A stretch of 64,000 bases of DNA from assembly GCA_020638495.1 (NCBI GenBank), contig JACKIN010000001.1:496001-560000 (forward strand), given 5' to 3'. A program made the translations under genes and the position numbers. The notes under the pieces are model-generated. The model had not been told where the DNA came from. It worked only from the letters and a program-made list of their open reading frames with translations, and did not search any database. The DNA is from Geminicoccaceae bacterium. GTDB taxonomy: Bacteria; Pseudomonadota; Alphaproteobacteria; Geminicoccales; Geminicoccaceae. Positions 43,981-52,234 of this stretch are shown in pieces (position 1 is the first letter of the stretch; each line of letters starts with the position of its first letter).

Positions 43981-44271
43981 GGCAGGGCCGCCCGGGCGGG
44001 CGGAGCAGGGCGCGCCTGGTCGCTGGTGCGCCCAGCTCGGCCGCTGGCGACGCGGCGGGCGACCGCGGCTCGCTCCAGGCGGGCCGAGCTGCTGCCTGGT
44101 CATGCCGTGCGGGCTTGTGGGGGTCGGCCTGTCGGCCGGGCGTGCCCTTGTGGGTGCGTCGCCGGGGTCGATCGGACCACGTTGCCCAGGGAGTGCCGGC
44201 TGTGTACAAGCAGCGACGCCAAATGGTGGCCAATCGTCCGCCTCAGGACCTGATCGATCTCGGGACCGGAT

Positions 44272-44823
44272 ATGGAGACTCTCACGCGTTTCGTGCGGGC
44301 GGTCGATCGACTGAACGATGCCATTGGCCGCGCCGCTGCGTGGCTGACCTTGGCCATGGTTCTCGTCACCTTCCTCGTCGTGGTCGCCCGCTACGGTTTT
44401 TCATGGGGTCGGGTGTGGATCCAGGAGACCTATGTCTGGATGCATGGCTGCATCTTCATGCTGGCCGCCGGCTACACGCTGCTGCACGATGGACATGTGC
44501 GGGTCGACGTCTTCTATCGGCCGGCCAGTCGCCGCTTCAAGGCCTGGGTCGACCTTTTCGGCTCGCTGCTCCTGCTGCTGCCGGTGATCTGCGTCGTGCT
44601 CTGGGTCTCGATCCCCTATGTCGAGGCGTCGTGGCTGCGCTGGGAATCGAGCCGTGAGGCTGGCGGGCTGCCGGGGCTCTTCCTCTACAAGACCGTGATC
44701 CCCGTCTTCTGCCTGCTCATCGGCCTGCAGGGCCTGTCGCTCGCCGGGCGCAGCGTGCTCGTCCTCGCCGGGCATCCCGAGTTCGCTCCCGAGGAGCGGA
44801 CCGCGGCGGAACTCGGCGTTTGA
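44272..44823 (+). CDS. dctQ: TRAP transporter small permease (DctQ)
   Basis: A 183-residue DctQ subunit with four TM helices: about 20-42, 55-73, 95-117 and 143-165. The family signature is in RVWIQETYVWMHGCIFMLAAGYTLLHDGHVRVDVFY. With DctM it imports an organic acid using the sodium or proton gradient. Its last bases overlap the TTG start of the dctM gene. A 291-bp GC-rich gap without a recognisable gene separates it from the GGDEF-EAL gene upstream. Confidence 0.92.
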   Translation: METLTRFVRAVDRLNDAIGRAAAWLTLAMVLVTFLVVVARYGFSWGRVWIQETYVWMHGCIFMLAAGYTLLHDGHVRVDVFYRPASRRFKAWVDLFGSLLLLLPVICVVLWVSIPYVEASWLRWESSREAGGLPGLFLYKTVIPVFCLLIGLQGLSLAGRSVLVLAGHPEFAPEERTAAELGV

Positions 44824-46205
44824 GCTCGGCTTTTCTCGGCGAGGTGATGAGCCTCGTCATGTTCGCCGTGACCTGCCTCGTCCTGATGCTCGGCTTCCCG
44901 GTGGCGTTCTCGCTCGCCGGAACCTCGCTGGCCTTCGGCATTCTCGGCTGGTGGCTCGGCATCTTCGACCTGCGGCTGCTCGGCGGCCTGGCCTCGCGCT
45001 ATTTCGGCGTGATGGTCAACGAGGTGCTCGTCGCCGTGCCGCTATTCGTCTTCATGGGGGTGATGCTGGAACGGGCGCGCATCGCCGACCAGTTGCTGCA
45101 GACCATGGGAATGCTGTTCGCCCGGGTGCGGGGTGGCCTCGCCGTCTCGGTGACCATCGTCGGCGCGCTCTTGGCGGCCTCCACCGGCATCGTCGGGGCC
45201 ACGGTCGTCACCATGGGCCTCATGAGCCTGCCGACCATGCTGAAGGCGGGCTACGACCCGAAGCTCGCCTGCGGCACGATCTGCGCTGCCGGCACGCTCG
45301 GCCAGATCATTCCCCCGTCCATCGCCCTGGTCATCCTCGGCGACATCATGCAGGGGGTGAATTCGCAGGCGCAGCTCGCACTCGGCAACTTCGCGCCGAA
45401 GCCGGTCTCCGTCGTCGATCTGTTCGCCGGGGCCATGCTGCCGGGCCTGATGCTGGTCGGTCTCTATATCGCCTGGCAGATCTTCGTGGCGACGCGCAAC
45501 CCGGAGGTGGCGCCACCTCTGGTGGTGGATGTGGACAAGGGCCTCCTGCGGGAGGTTCTGACGGCGCTGCTGCCGCCGGCCGTGCTGATCATCGCGGTGC
45601 TGGGCTCCATCCTGGGCGGCATCGCCACGCCCACCGAATCGGCCGCCGTGGGGGCGGTCGGTGCGATGCTCCTCGCCGTGCTGCGGCGCCAGCTCGACCT
45701 CGCCATCCTGCGCGACGTCATGCAGGCGACGACCAGGATCTCCTGCATGGTCTTCGTCATCCTGCTCGGCGCTTCCGTGTTCTCGCTGGTGTTTCGCGGC
45801 CTCGGCGGCGAGGAGATCGTCAGGGACGTGCTCTCGGCGATGCCGGGTGGCGCCTTCGGTGCCATGTTCGTCGTCATGGCGCTGATGTTCTTTTTGGGGT
45901 TCTTCCTCGATTTCATCGAGATCGTGTTCGTGGTGGTGCCGATCGTCGGCCCGATCCTCCTGATGATGGGCCTCGACCCGATCTGGCTCGGCGTGATGAT
46001 CGCCATGAATTTACAGACGAGCTTTTTGACACCGCCCTTTGGTTTCGCGCTCTTCTATCTGCGCGGCGTGGCGCCGCCGGAGGTCACCACGATGCACATC
46101 TACCGGGGCATCGTGCCGTTCGTGATCATCCAGCTCATCGGTCTCTGCCTGCTCGCCCTCTTCCCGGCCCTGGCGACCTGGCTGCCCTCCGTCATCTTCG
46201 GATGA
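44820..46205 (+). CDS. dctM: TRAP transporter large permease (DctM)
   Basis: A 461-residue DctM subunit with about 12 TM helices. Typical features are VMFAVTCLVLMLGFPVAFSLAG at the start, the discriminator-like loop AASTGIVGATVVTMGLMSLP, CGTICAAGTLGQIIPPSIALVILGD, ATPTESAAVGAVGAM and the C-terminal LQTSFLTPPFGFALFYLRG. The start is either TTG 44820, overlapping the dctQ stop, or ATG 44847 nine codons later with GAGG nearby. Its TGA overlaps the start of the YcgN gene. The DctP-like binding protein is encoded convergently 480 bp further on. Confidence 0.93.
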   Translation: MSSAFLGEVMSLVMFAVTCLVLMLGFPVAFSLAGTSLAFGILGWWLGIFDLRLLGGLASRYFGVMVNEVLVAVPLFVFMGVMLERARIADQLLQTMGMLFARVRGGLAVSVTIVGALLAASTGIVGATVVTMGLMSLPTMLKAGYDPKLACGTICAAGTLGQIIPPSIALVILGDIMQGVNSQAQLALGNFAPKPVSVVDLFAGAMLPGLMLVGLYIAWQIFVATRNPEVAPPLVVDVDKGLLREVLTALLPPAVLIIAVLGSILGGIATPTESAAVGAVGAMLLAVLRRQLDLAILRDVMQATTRISCMVFVILLGASVFSLVFRGLGGEEIVRDVLSAMPGGAFGAMFVVMALMFFLGFFLDFIEIVFVVVPIVGPILLMMGLDPIWLGVMIAMNLQTSFLTPPFGFALFYLRGVAPPEVTTMHIYRGIVPFVIIQLIGLCLLALFPALATWLPSVIFG

Positions 46206-46669
46206 GCGAGGGCCCGAAGGCCAGGCCCTTCTGGCAGGCGAAGCCACTCGCCGCCCTGACGGCGGAGGAGTGGGAATCGCTCTGCGACGGCTGCGGCAAA
46301 TGCTGCCTCGTCAAGCTCGAGGACGAGGCTGCGCCGGACACGGTGTATTTCACCGATGTCGCCTGCCGCCTGCTCGATCTCGCGACCTGCCGGTGCACCG
46401 ACTATGCCAGTCGCAGCCGCCTTGTGCCCGGCTGCCGCCGCCTCGGCCCGGACCGCCTCGGGCTGCTCGAGCTGATGCCGCCGAGCTGCGCCTATCGGCG
46501 CATCGCCGAGGGGCGGGGATTGCCGGAGTGGCATCACCTGGTGTCGGGCGACCGGTCGGCGATCCACCGGGCCGGGCGTTCGGTGCGCGGCCGGGCGGTC
46601 AGCGAGAGCGAGGTCGCGGAGGACGCGCTCGAGGACCGGATCGTCGAATGGCCGCATCGGGACTGCTGA
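46202..46669 (+). CDS. YcgN-family cysteine cluster protein
   Basis: A 155-residue cytoplasmic protein of the UPF0260/YcgN family. Conserved Cys residues: C28, C31, C34 and C35 in SLCDGCGKCCLVKLED, then VACRLLD, TCRCTDYASR, VPGCRRL and PPSCAYR. The pattern is the CxxC-rich type thought to bind metal or an iron-sulphur centre, but the function is not established. The ATG overlaps the dctM stop (ATGA), so it is the third gene of the TRAP operon. Confidence 0.9.
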   Translation: MSEGPKARPFWQAKPLAALTAEEWESLCDGCGKCCLVKLEDEAAPDTVYFTDVACRLLDLATCRCTDYASRSRLVPGCRRLGPDRLGLLELMPPSCAYRRIAEGRGLPEWHHLVSGDRSAIHRAGRSVRGRAVSESEVAEDALEDRIVEWPHRDC

Positions 46670-46687
46670 GCCCGATGCGGCACGGCT

Positions 46688-47806
46688 TCAACCGCCGGAA
46701 GGCTGCGCGAACTCGTAAGGGAGCATGCGCGCGGCCATGACCGCCTGCTCGGCAATGCCGCCATAGGGCACGGCGGTGGCGCGGAATTTCAGGATGCTGT
46801 CCATCAGCTCGCGCGACAGGGGGTCTTTGGACGCGTCGTCGTTCATCACCTCGCCCGCGAGCTGGCCGAGACCCATCAGGATCTCGTCGCTGAAGGCCCG
46901 AAGCTCGACGCCATGCTCGTTGACCAGCACCTCCAGCGACTCCTTGTTGCGCGCGGCGAACTCGGAAAGGACGGCGAGGTTCACGGCGCGGTTCGCCACC
47001 TCGACGATGGCCTTCAGATCATCCGAGAGGCCCTCCCATGCCGCCAGGTTGACGAAGCAGTCGAGCACGGCCCCCGGCTCCTGCCAGCCCGGGTAGTAGT
47101 AGTACTTGGCGGATTGATGCAGGCCGAAGGCCAGATCGTTGTAGGGGCCGACCCATTCGATGGCGTCGATGGCGCCGGACTGCAGCGCCGCTGCTATCTC
47201 GCCGCCCGGCAGGTTGACGACGTTGCCACCGGCGGCCGCCACCACCTTGCCGCCCAGGCCGGGGGTCCGCATCTTCAGGCCCTGGTAGTCGGCGAGGCTG
47301 TTCATCTCCTTGTTGAACCAGCCCCCCATCTGGGTCCCGGTATTGCCGGACGGGAAGAATTTCGTGCCCATCTCGGCATAGATCTTGTCGGCGAGCCGCT
47401 GGCCGTCACCGAAGTAGAACCAGGCATTCTGCTCCTGCGCGGTCAGGCCGAACGGGATGGCCGAAACATAGGCTACCGCGTTGACCTTCCCCTGCCAGTA
47501 ATAGGGGGCGCCATGCCCCATCTCTGCCGTGCCACTGCCCACGGCGTCCATCGCCTCGAAGGCCGGGACGATCTCGCCGGCGCTGAACACCTCGACCGTC
47601 AGGCGGCCATCGGACATCTTGCCGATCAGCTCGGCGAGCAGGTTGGCGCCCGTGCCGAGCCCGGGAAAGTTGGCGGGCCAGGCAGTGACGAGGCGCCACT
47701 GCTGGCGGCCCTGGGACAACGCCGGCTTCGGGAAGGACGAGGCCGCCGCCACGCCCGATGCCAGGCCACCGGCTCCGAGCGACTTGACGATCTTGCGACG
47801 ATTCAA
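46688..47806 (-). CDS. dctP: TRAP transporter substrate-binding protein (DctP, 2-oxo-acid type)
   Basis: A 372-residue DctP-family binding protein. The Tat-like leader NRRKIVKSLGAGGLASGVAAA precedes a mature start RLVTAWPANFPGLGTGANLLAE. Family blocks: GRLTVEVFSAGEIVPAFEAMDAVGSG, LKMRTPGLGGKVVAAAGGNVVNLPGGEIAAALQSGAIDA and EWVGPYNDLAFGLHQSAKYYYYPGW. The GAPYYW and EWVGPYND wording is close to TakP-like binders of 2-oxo acids. It faces the dctQM-ycgN operon tail to tail and probably works with it. Confidence 0.9.
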   Translation of the reverse strand: MNRRKIVKSLGAGGLASGVAAASSFPKPALSQGRQQWRLVTAWPANFPGLGTGANLLAELIGKMSDGRLTVEVFSAGEIVPAFEAMDAVGSGTAEMGHGAPYYWQGKVNAVAYVSAIPFGLTAQEQNAWFYFGDGQRLADKIYAEMGTKFFPSGNTGTQMGGWFNKEMNSLADYQGLKMRTPGLGGKVVAAAGGNVVNLPGGEIAAALQSGAIDAIEWVGPYNDLAFGLHQSAKYYYYPGWQEPGAVLDCFVNLAAWEGLSDDLKAIVEVANRAVNLAVLSEFAARNKESLEVLVNEHGVELRAFSDEILMGLGQLAGEVMNDDASKDPLSRELMDSILKFRATAVPYGGIAEQAVMAARMLPYEFAQPSGG

Positions 47807-47914
47807 AGCGAATACTCCCTGCGCTTGGCCCGATGATGGATCTGTCGGGAACGGCCAGCGGACGTCGCGGGCTGCATAGCGGCTGGGCCGGGCGCTGACA
47901 ATCGGCAGGTTGCC

Positions 47915-48646
47915 TCAGGCGGCGGTTCCGGTTCCGGGCGGAAGCGGGCGCCAGCCGGTCGCCGTGAGCTGCTCGATCGGCCGGAACTGGGTCTTGTAGC
48001 GCATCTTGCGCGTTCCATCGATCCAATAGCCGAGATAGAAGAACGGCAGTCCCGCTCTTGCCGCTTCGGCGATGTGCCAGAGAATCGTGTAGGTCCCGAG
48101 GCTGCGGGCGGCGAGGTCGGGATCGAAGAAAGTATAGACTCCCGAGAGACCCGATAGGAGGCGATCGGTGAGCGCCACGGCGACGAGCGCGCCGGCCAGG
48201 CGAAACTCGACGATGAAGGTCTCGGCCGTCGCCCGCTCGACCAGCTCAGCATATTCGTCACGGTTCATCCGCGCCATGCCGCCATCGTCGTGGCGCGCCT
48301 CGAGATAGCGCTTGAAGAGGTCGTACTGCTCGTCGCTGCTGACCGCCGGCGCGCAGGTGGCGACGAGGTCGCTGTTGCGCTTCTCGACCCGGCGGAACCG
48401 GCGGCTCGGAACGAATCGGTCGACGATCACGCGCACGGGCACGCAGGCGTGGCAGCCGGGGCAGGCCGGCCGGTAGAGGAAGCCGTGGCTGCGGCGGAAG
48501 CCGGCCTGGTTCAGGCTGTCGAACAGGGCCGGCCCGTCGTCCAGCGAGAACGGCGTGACGATCCGCTGCTCCACGCGCCCGGGCAGATAGGGGCAGGGCC
48601 CGGGCTGGGTCGCGTAGAAGGAGCGGGAGAGGGTTTTCTCGTTCAC
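47915..48646 (-). CDS. bpt: Aspartate/glutamate leucyltransferase
   Basis: A 243-residue member of the ATE-related Bpt family, which attaches Leu from Leu-tRNA to proteins beginning with Asp or Glu, marking them for ClpS/ClpAP. The N-terminal Cys-rich part has GPCPYLPGRVEQRIVTP and FLYRPACPGCHACVPVRV. The GNAT-like part has SGVYTFFDPDLAARSLGTY, ILWHIAEAARAGLPFFYLGYWIDGTRKMRYKTQFRPIE. Length and motifs match alphaproteobacterial Bpt. It is monocistronic. Confidence 0.94.
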   Translation of the reverse strand: MNEKTLSRSFYATQPGPCPYLPGRVEQRIVTPFSLDDGPALFDSLNQAGFRRSHGFLYRPACPGCHACVPVRVIVDRFVPSRRFRRVEKRNSDLVATCAPAVSSDEQYDLFKRYLEARHDDGGMARMNRDEYAELVERATAETFIVEFRLAGALVAVALTDRLLSGLSGVYTFFDPDLAARSLGTYTILWHIAEAARAGLPFFYLGYWIDGTRKMRYKTQFRPIEQLTATGWRPLPPGTGTAA

Positions 48647-48967
48647 CTGGACTGCATGGTCGATGGAGTGCGCCGGCCGACGACCGGCGGAGCCGATCGG
48701 CGGCTGGCCGCCATTCTGCCACCAAGCGTGTCAAAGCGCGACGGTGCGCACAAGCGTGCCGTGCGCGTTTTCAAGAACGATCCAGGGAAGGCGGGAATGA
48801 CCACCCGCCAGCGTGCCCACCGACACGCCTCGCTCTGCGGGTGACGTTAACGGTTCATTCATCGGCGTTGCTGTAGGGCTTGTTCCACCGCATCGGCGCT
48901 TGACCGTGGCGCTGAACAGAAGTAGGAACATGATCCTACACTACAGCTTGTGCTCGAGGAGCCGTGG
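48647..48967. other. 321-bp divergent intergenic region
   Basis: This is the region between bpt (leftward) and the orphan gene at 48968. Only the promoter and operator near its right end, listed separately, are recognisable. The remainder shows no gene, repeat or RNA that I can identify. Confidence 0.5.
48900..48939 (+). promoter_or_regulatory. Promoter overlapped by an 18-bp inverted repeat operator
   Basis: TTGACC (48900-48905) and TAGGAA (48923-48928) are separated by 17 bp, a good sigma-70-type promoter 39 bp before the ATG at 48968. The -10 is embedded in GTAGGA-ACATGA-TCCTAC (48922-48939), whose 6-bp arms are perfect and whose centre contains CATG. A regulator bound there would block the promoter. 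The regulator is unknown. Confidence 0.55.
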
Positions 48968-49297
48968 ATGCCGTCGGAACGGAACGTGGTGATACGCCTG
49001 TCGGGCTGGGCCCGCACACTCGTGCTGCGCGAGACCGGCGAGCCGGTCGAGCTCGTTCACATCGAGGAGCTGGACGATCGCCGGCGCGCCTTCGTCGAGC
49101 TGCCGAGCGGCCTGCGCACCTATGTCGCCGAGGCGGCGCTGACGAGTCGGGTAGCCCGGTTGAGCGAAGGTGCGCTGACGCTGGCCGGTGTCGCGATCGC
49201 CGGCGCCCTGCTCGGCTACAGTTTCAATCTGCCGCAGGACGAGCTGACCGCCAGCAGCAACCCTCGGCCCGTGGTGGTCGGCGCACTCGAGGGCTAG
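48968..49297 (+). CDS. Small unknown protein with one C-terminal TM helix
   Basis: A 109-residue protein with no family I can recognise. The N-terminal ~65 residues are charged and soluble (MPSERNVVIRLSGWARTLVL; ELDDRRRAFVELPSGLRTYV), possibly a small beta fold. One TM helix lies at about 70-88 (ALTLAGVAIAGALLGYSF) before a short tail. GAGGAG six bases upstream fixes ATG 48968. Its own promoter carries an operator-like palindrome. Its TAG stop lies inside the CTAG of a repeat hairpin. It is convergent with the retropepsin-like gene. Confidence 0.7.
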   Translation: MPSERNVVIRLSGWARTLVLRETGEPVELVHIEELDDRRRAFVELPSGLRTYVAEAALTSRVARLSEGALTLAGVAIAGALLGYSFNLPQDELTASSNPRPVVVGALEG

Positions 49298-49337
49298 GAG
49301 CCTGTCCGACGAGTTGTCGGAAGGGCTCCCAGGCTCC
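49294..49337. repeat. Nested hairpin copy of the CTAGGAGCCTGTCCG repeat
   Basis: CTAGGAGCCTGTCCG at 49294-49308 is identical to the terminal repeat at 20440. Here it folds locally: outer arms GGAGCCTG (49297-49304) and CAGGCTCC (49330-49337), inner arms TCCGAC (49305-49310) and GTCGGA (49316-49321). It supplies the stop codon of the upstream gene. Lying between two convergent genes, it could act as a bidirectional terminator, but there is no T-tract. Confidence 0.6.
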
Positions 49338-49363
49338 ACAGGAAGGTCGAGGACAGCGCTCCC

Positions 49364-50017
49364 CTATCTCCGGCGCCGGGTCGGCACGAGGCGCAGGCGA
49401 TCCGGCGACTCCTCGACCTCGACGGCGGCTTTCAGGCCGGCCATGCCGAGCACCGCTTCCGTCGGCGCATCGACGATCCGGAATGCAACCTCCGGCAGGC
49501 GCAGGTGCTGGAGCTCGACCGCAGCCGCGAGCCATCGCTCGTCCTCGACGACGGCACCCGCCGGCAGGTCGGCGGCAGCCAGCCGGGCTTCGGCGCCAGT
49601 CGGATCGATGCGCGCATGGAGCGCCGCGCCGGCGACGAGGATGTCGGCATAGAAGGCGCCGTCGCCGGCCCGATGCAGGACGACCGGCCAACCCGCGTCG
49701 CGACCGGCCGGACGGGTTCCGAGGAGCGAGGCGGGGAGGACGTCGCCGAGCCAGCCGGCGGCGCTGTCGCCACCAAGCGCCGGCTCGATCTCCGCGGGAC
49801 GACCCGGGGTCGAAGGCTCCCCCGCCATCCGGCTGGTCTCGACGGCCGGGCGGCCGAGCTGGGCCAGCCATGCCGCGGTCAGGCCAAGGACGAGGGCCAT
49901 CGGCAGCAGGAGCCAGGCCGGACGGCAGGCGGCTGCCGCGCGCCGGCCGGCTTCGGCGCGGGCCGCACCGATCGGGTCGTGCAGTTTGACGGCGAAACGC
50001 TCTGCTGGCCGAAGCAT
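49364..50017 (-). CDS. Degenerate retropepsin-like (clan AA aspartic protease fold) membrane protein
   Basis: A 217-residue protein with one TM helix at about 34-53. The C-terminal ~105 residues follow the plan of bacterial TIGR02281-type retropepsins: LHRAGDGAFYADILVAGAAL, then a D[ST]G-like turn, later HLRLPEVAFRIVD and AVLGMAGLKAAVEVEESPDRLRL. The catalytic DTGA is replaced by DPTGA at 138-142: a proline separates the Asp from Thr-Gly, so proteolysis is unlikely. AAGGA eight bases upstream supports ATG 50017; an ATG at 50053 is the alternative. The role is unknown. The similarity is my reading of motifs and should be treated as probable. Confidence 0.65.
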   Translation of the reverse strand: MLRPAERFAVKLHDPIGAARAEAGRRAAAACRPAWLLLPMALVLGLTAAWLAQLGRPAVETSRMAGEPSTPGRPAEIEPALGGDSAAGWLGDVLPASLLGTRPAGRDAGWPVVLHRAGDGAFYADILVAGAALHARIDPTGAEARLAAADLPAGAVVEDERWLAAAVELQHLRLPEVAFRIVDAPTEAVLGMAGLKAAVEVEESPDRLRLVPTRRRR

Positions 50018-50140
50018 AGCCGAATTCCTTACCACGCCATTAACGTGACGCATCAGACCCGAAGAATCTTAAGGAATTCTGAACTTTTTCGGTGAATCGG
50101 CCGGTAAGCAGCCGAACGGTGCCGCGCCGGCCGTTGCATT

Positions 50141-50974
50141 TCAGGGGCGCTCGCCACGTCCGAGCCGCTTCTCGATCGCCGCGATGCAGGGCAGCAGATC
50201 GGCGACGCTGTCGACGACGTAATGGGCCCCGGCCTCGGCGAGCCGCGCCACGGCCCGCTCACGCCTTTTTTCCTGCTCGGCCGGGCGCAGCGCCTGCCAG
50301 TCCGCATGGGAGAGCCCGACCTCGTTGCCGCTGATGGCGAGGCCCACCGTCCACATCCCGGCGGCCAGGCCCTCCAGGATGCCCGGCACCGTATCGTCCA
50401 CCTTGACGCAGGCCGCGACATCCGCGACCGCGAGCTCGGCGGCGTTCTTCAGGCACATCGCCGGGCAGGGGCGGGCACGAGGGACGTCCGAGGCGGCGAC
50501 CGCGCTCTGCCAGGCGAAGCCCTGCCGCTTCGCCTCGGCGAGGCAGACCTCCAGCATGTCCCGCGAGTACCCGCTGTTGACACCGATCCCGATGCCGCGC
50601 TCGGCGAGCGCCTGGCCCACATCGAGGGCACCCGGCACGAGCCCGGCGAAAGCCGGCAGGCTCTCGATCTGCAAGGGGATGAACGCCGCATAGAGCTCGT
50701 CGACGTCCTGCTGGCTCCAGGCCCGGCCGTGGGCCGCCGCGAACCGCTCGGCGACGGCAGGCAGCTCGAGCAGCATCTCGATGTGGCGGCGTTTCTCGGC
50801 ACCCATGGGGCCGCGCGCCTCGGCGACGGTCATGGCCACCCGGCGGCGCCTGAACACCTCGACGAAGACGCCGGCCGGCGCTCTGGAGCCGAAGTCCATG
50901 AGCGTGCCGGCCATGTCGAAGATCACCGCACGGACCGGTCCGACATAGCGGCGCTGCCAGCGATAGGCGTACAT
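50141..50974 (-). CDS. phnX: Phosphonoacetaldehyde hydrolase (phosphonatase)
   Basis: A 277-residue HAD-superfamily enzyme that splits phosphonoacetaldehyde to acetaldehyde and phosphate, the second step of 2-aminoethylphosphonate use. The nucleophile is Asp20 in VIFDMAGTLMDFGS. The Schiff-base Lys is Lys61 in GPMGAEKRRHIEML, 41 residues later as in characterised phosphonatases. Downstream motifs are GIGVNSGYSRDML and KVDDTVPGILEGLAAGMWTVGLAISGNEVGLS. It follows phnW by 32 bp on the same strand. Confidence 0.95.
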   Translation of the reverse strand: MYAYRWQRRYVGPVRAVIFDMAGTLMDFGSRAPAGVFVEVFRRRRVAMTVAEARGPMGAEKRRHIEMLLELPAVAERFAAAHGRAWSQQDVDELYAAFIPLQIESLPAFAGLVPGALDVGQALAERGIGIGVNSGYSRDMLEVCLAEAKRQGFAWQSAVAASDVPRARPCPAMCLKNAAELAVADVAACVKVDDTVPGILEGLAAGMWTVGLAISGNEVGLSHADWQALRPAEQEKRRERAVARLAEAGAHYVVDSVADLLPCIAAIEKRLGRGERP

Positions 50975-51006
50975 GTCGCTCTTCCTCGCTTCTTCTCTGT
51001 TGCGGC

Positions 51007-52119
51007 TCAGGGTCGGCTGTTCGCCACGCCGAGCTCGCCGAGCGTCGCCTCGATAGCCGCCATGGCCGCGTGCATGTCGTCGGCACCGAGGGCACCGATG
51101 CAGCCGATGCGAAAGCTGGGCGCCACGGTGAGCTTGCCGGGATAGATGACGAAGCCCTTCGCGGCCAGGCGATCGTAGAACTGCAGGAAGTCGAAAGCCG
51201 GGTCCCGGGGCATGCGGAAGGTGACGATGATCGGCGCCTGCAACGCTTCCTCGAGGAGCGGCTGGAAGCCGAGCCGCCGCATGCCGTCGACCAGGACGCG
51301 GCAGTTCTCCCGATAGCGCCGGCCGCGGCCCTCGACCCCACCCTCCTCCTCATGCTGGACCAGCGCCTCGTGGAACGCGGCGAGGACATGGGTGGGCGGG
51401 GTGAAGCGCCACTGGCCGGTCCTGACCATGGCCGCGTGCTGGGCGGCGAGGTCGAGGGTGAGCGAGTGGGCGTTGCCTTCGGCCGCGGCCAGGGCGTCCT
51501 TGCGGGCCAGCACGAAGCCCATACCTGGCACGCCTTCGAGGCACTTGTTGGCCGAGGCCGCCACGGCCTCAAAGCGGATCCTCGCGGCGTCGAGCGGCAG
51601 GGCGCCGAAGGCGCTCATGGCGTCGATCAGCAGGGCACGGCCATGCCGGGCGGCAATCCTGGCGATCTCGTCGATCGGGTTCAGGATGCCGGACGTCGTC
51701 TCGCAGTAGACGGCGGCCACATGGCCGATCGCGGGATCGGCGGCCAGCGTCTCCTCCAGGCGGCGCGTGTCGCCGGGACGGTCCTCGGGGTCCTCGATGG
51801 CGACGACCGCCCGGCCCATGTACCGTGCCATCTCGACCATGCGCGCGCCATAGGCGCCGTTGACCATGACCAGGAGCTTGCCGTCGCGCGGGACCAGCGT
51901 GCCCAGCATGGCCTCCACCGCGAAGCTGCCCGAGCCCTGCATGGGCACCGCAACGTGCTCGTCGCCCCCACCGATCAGCTCGACCAGGCGATCCAGGACC
52001 GCACGGTTGAGCGCGATGAAGTCCGCGTTGCGGGAGCCCCAGTCACGGAGCATCGCCCGCTTCACACGCTCCGTCGTGGTCAGGGGGCCTGGCGTGAGCA
52101 GCCGTTGGTGCTGGGTCAT
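51007..52119 (-). CDS. phnW: 2-aminoethylphosphonate:pyruvate transaminase
   Basis: A 370-residue PLP enzyme that converts 2-aminoethylphosphonate and pyruvate to phosphonoacetaldehyde and alanine. Motifs: LLTPGPLTTTERVKRAMLRDWGSRN, VPMQGSGSFAVEAMLGTLV, VYCETTSGILNPIDEIA, the PLP aspartate in LLIDAMSAFGALPLD, Lys192 in SANKCLEGVPGMGFV, and FRIGCIGALG near the end. ATG 52119 matches homologue starts; an ATG nine bases upstream is possible. It lies 115 bp downstream of the histidine kinase gene on the same strand, and phnX follows. Confidence 0.94.
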   Translation of the reverse strand: MTQHQRLLTPGPLTTTERVKRAMLRDWGSRNADFIALNRAVLDRLVELIGGGDEHVAVPMQGSGSFAVEAMLGTLVPRDGKLLVMVNGAYGARMVEMARYMGRAVVAIEDPEDRPGDTRRLEETLAADPAIGHVAAVYCETTSGILNPIDEIARIAARHGRALLIDAMSAFGALPLDAARIRFEAVAASANKCLEGVPGMGFVLARKDALAAAEGNAHSLTLDLAAQHAAMVRTGQWRFTPPTHVLAAFHEALVQHEEEGGVEGRGRRYRENCRVLVDGMRRLGFQPLLEEALQAPIIVTFRMPRDPAFDFLQFYDRLAAKGFVIYPGKLTVAPSFRIGCIGALGADDMHAAMAAIEATLGELGVANSRP

Positions 52120-52234
52120 CGAGCACATCCATGGGCGCCGGGGCGGTCTCGGCCGGGCGCGGTCATCATCGCCGGTGCCGGACGATACTGCGTCGCTCGG
52201 CCGCTTGCCACCGGTTCCGGCCCCGTGCTGCCGG

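Noticed and set aside
43984..44271. Small plus-strand frames between the GGDEF-EAL gene and dctQ
   Set aside because: They are short, GC-biased, mutually overlapping, without ribosome-binding sites or recognisable sequence.
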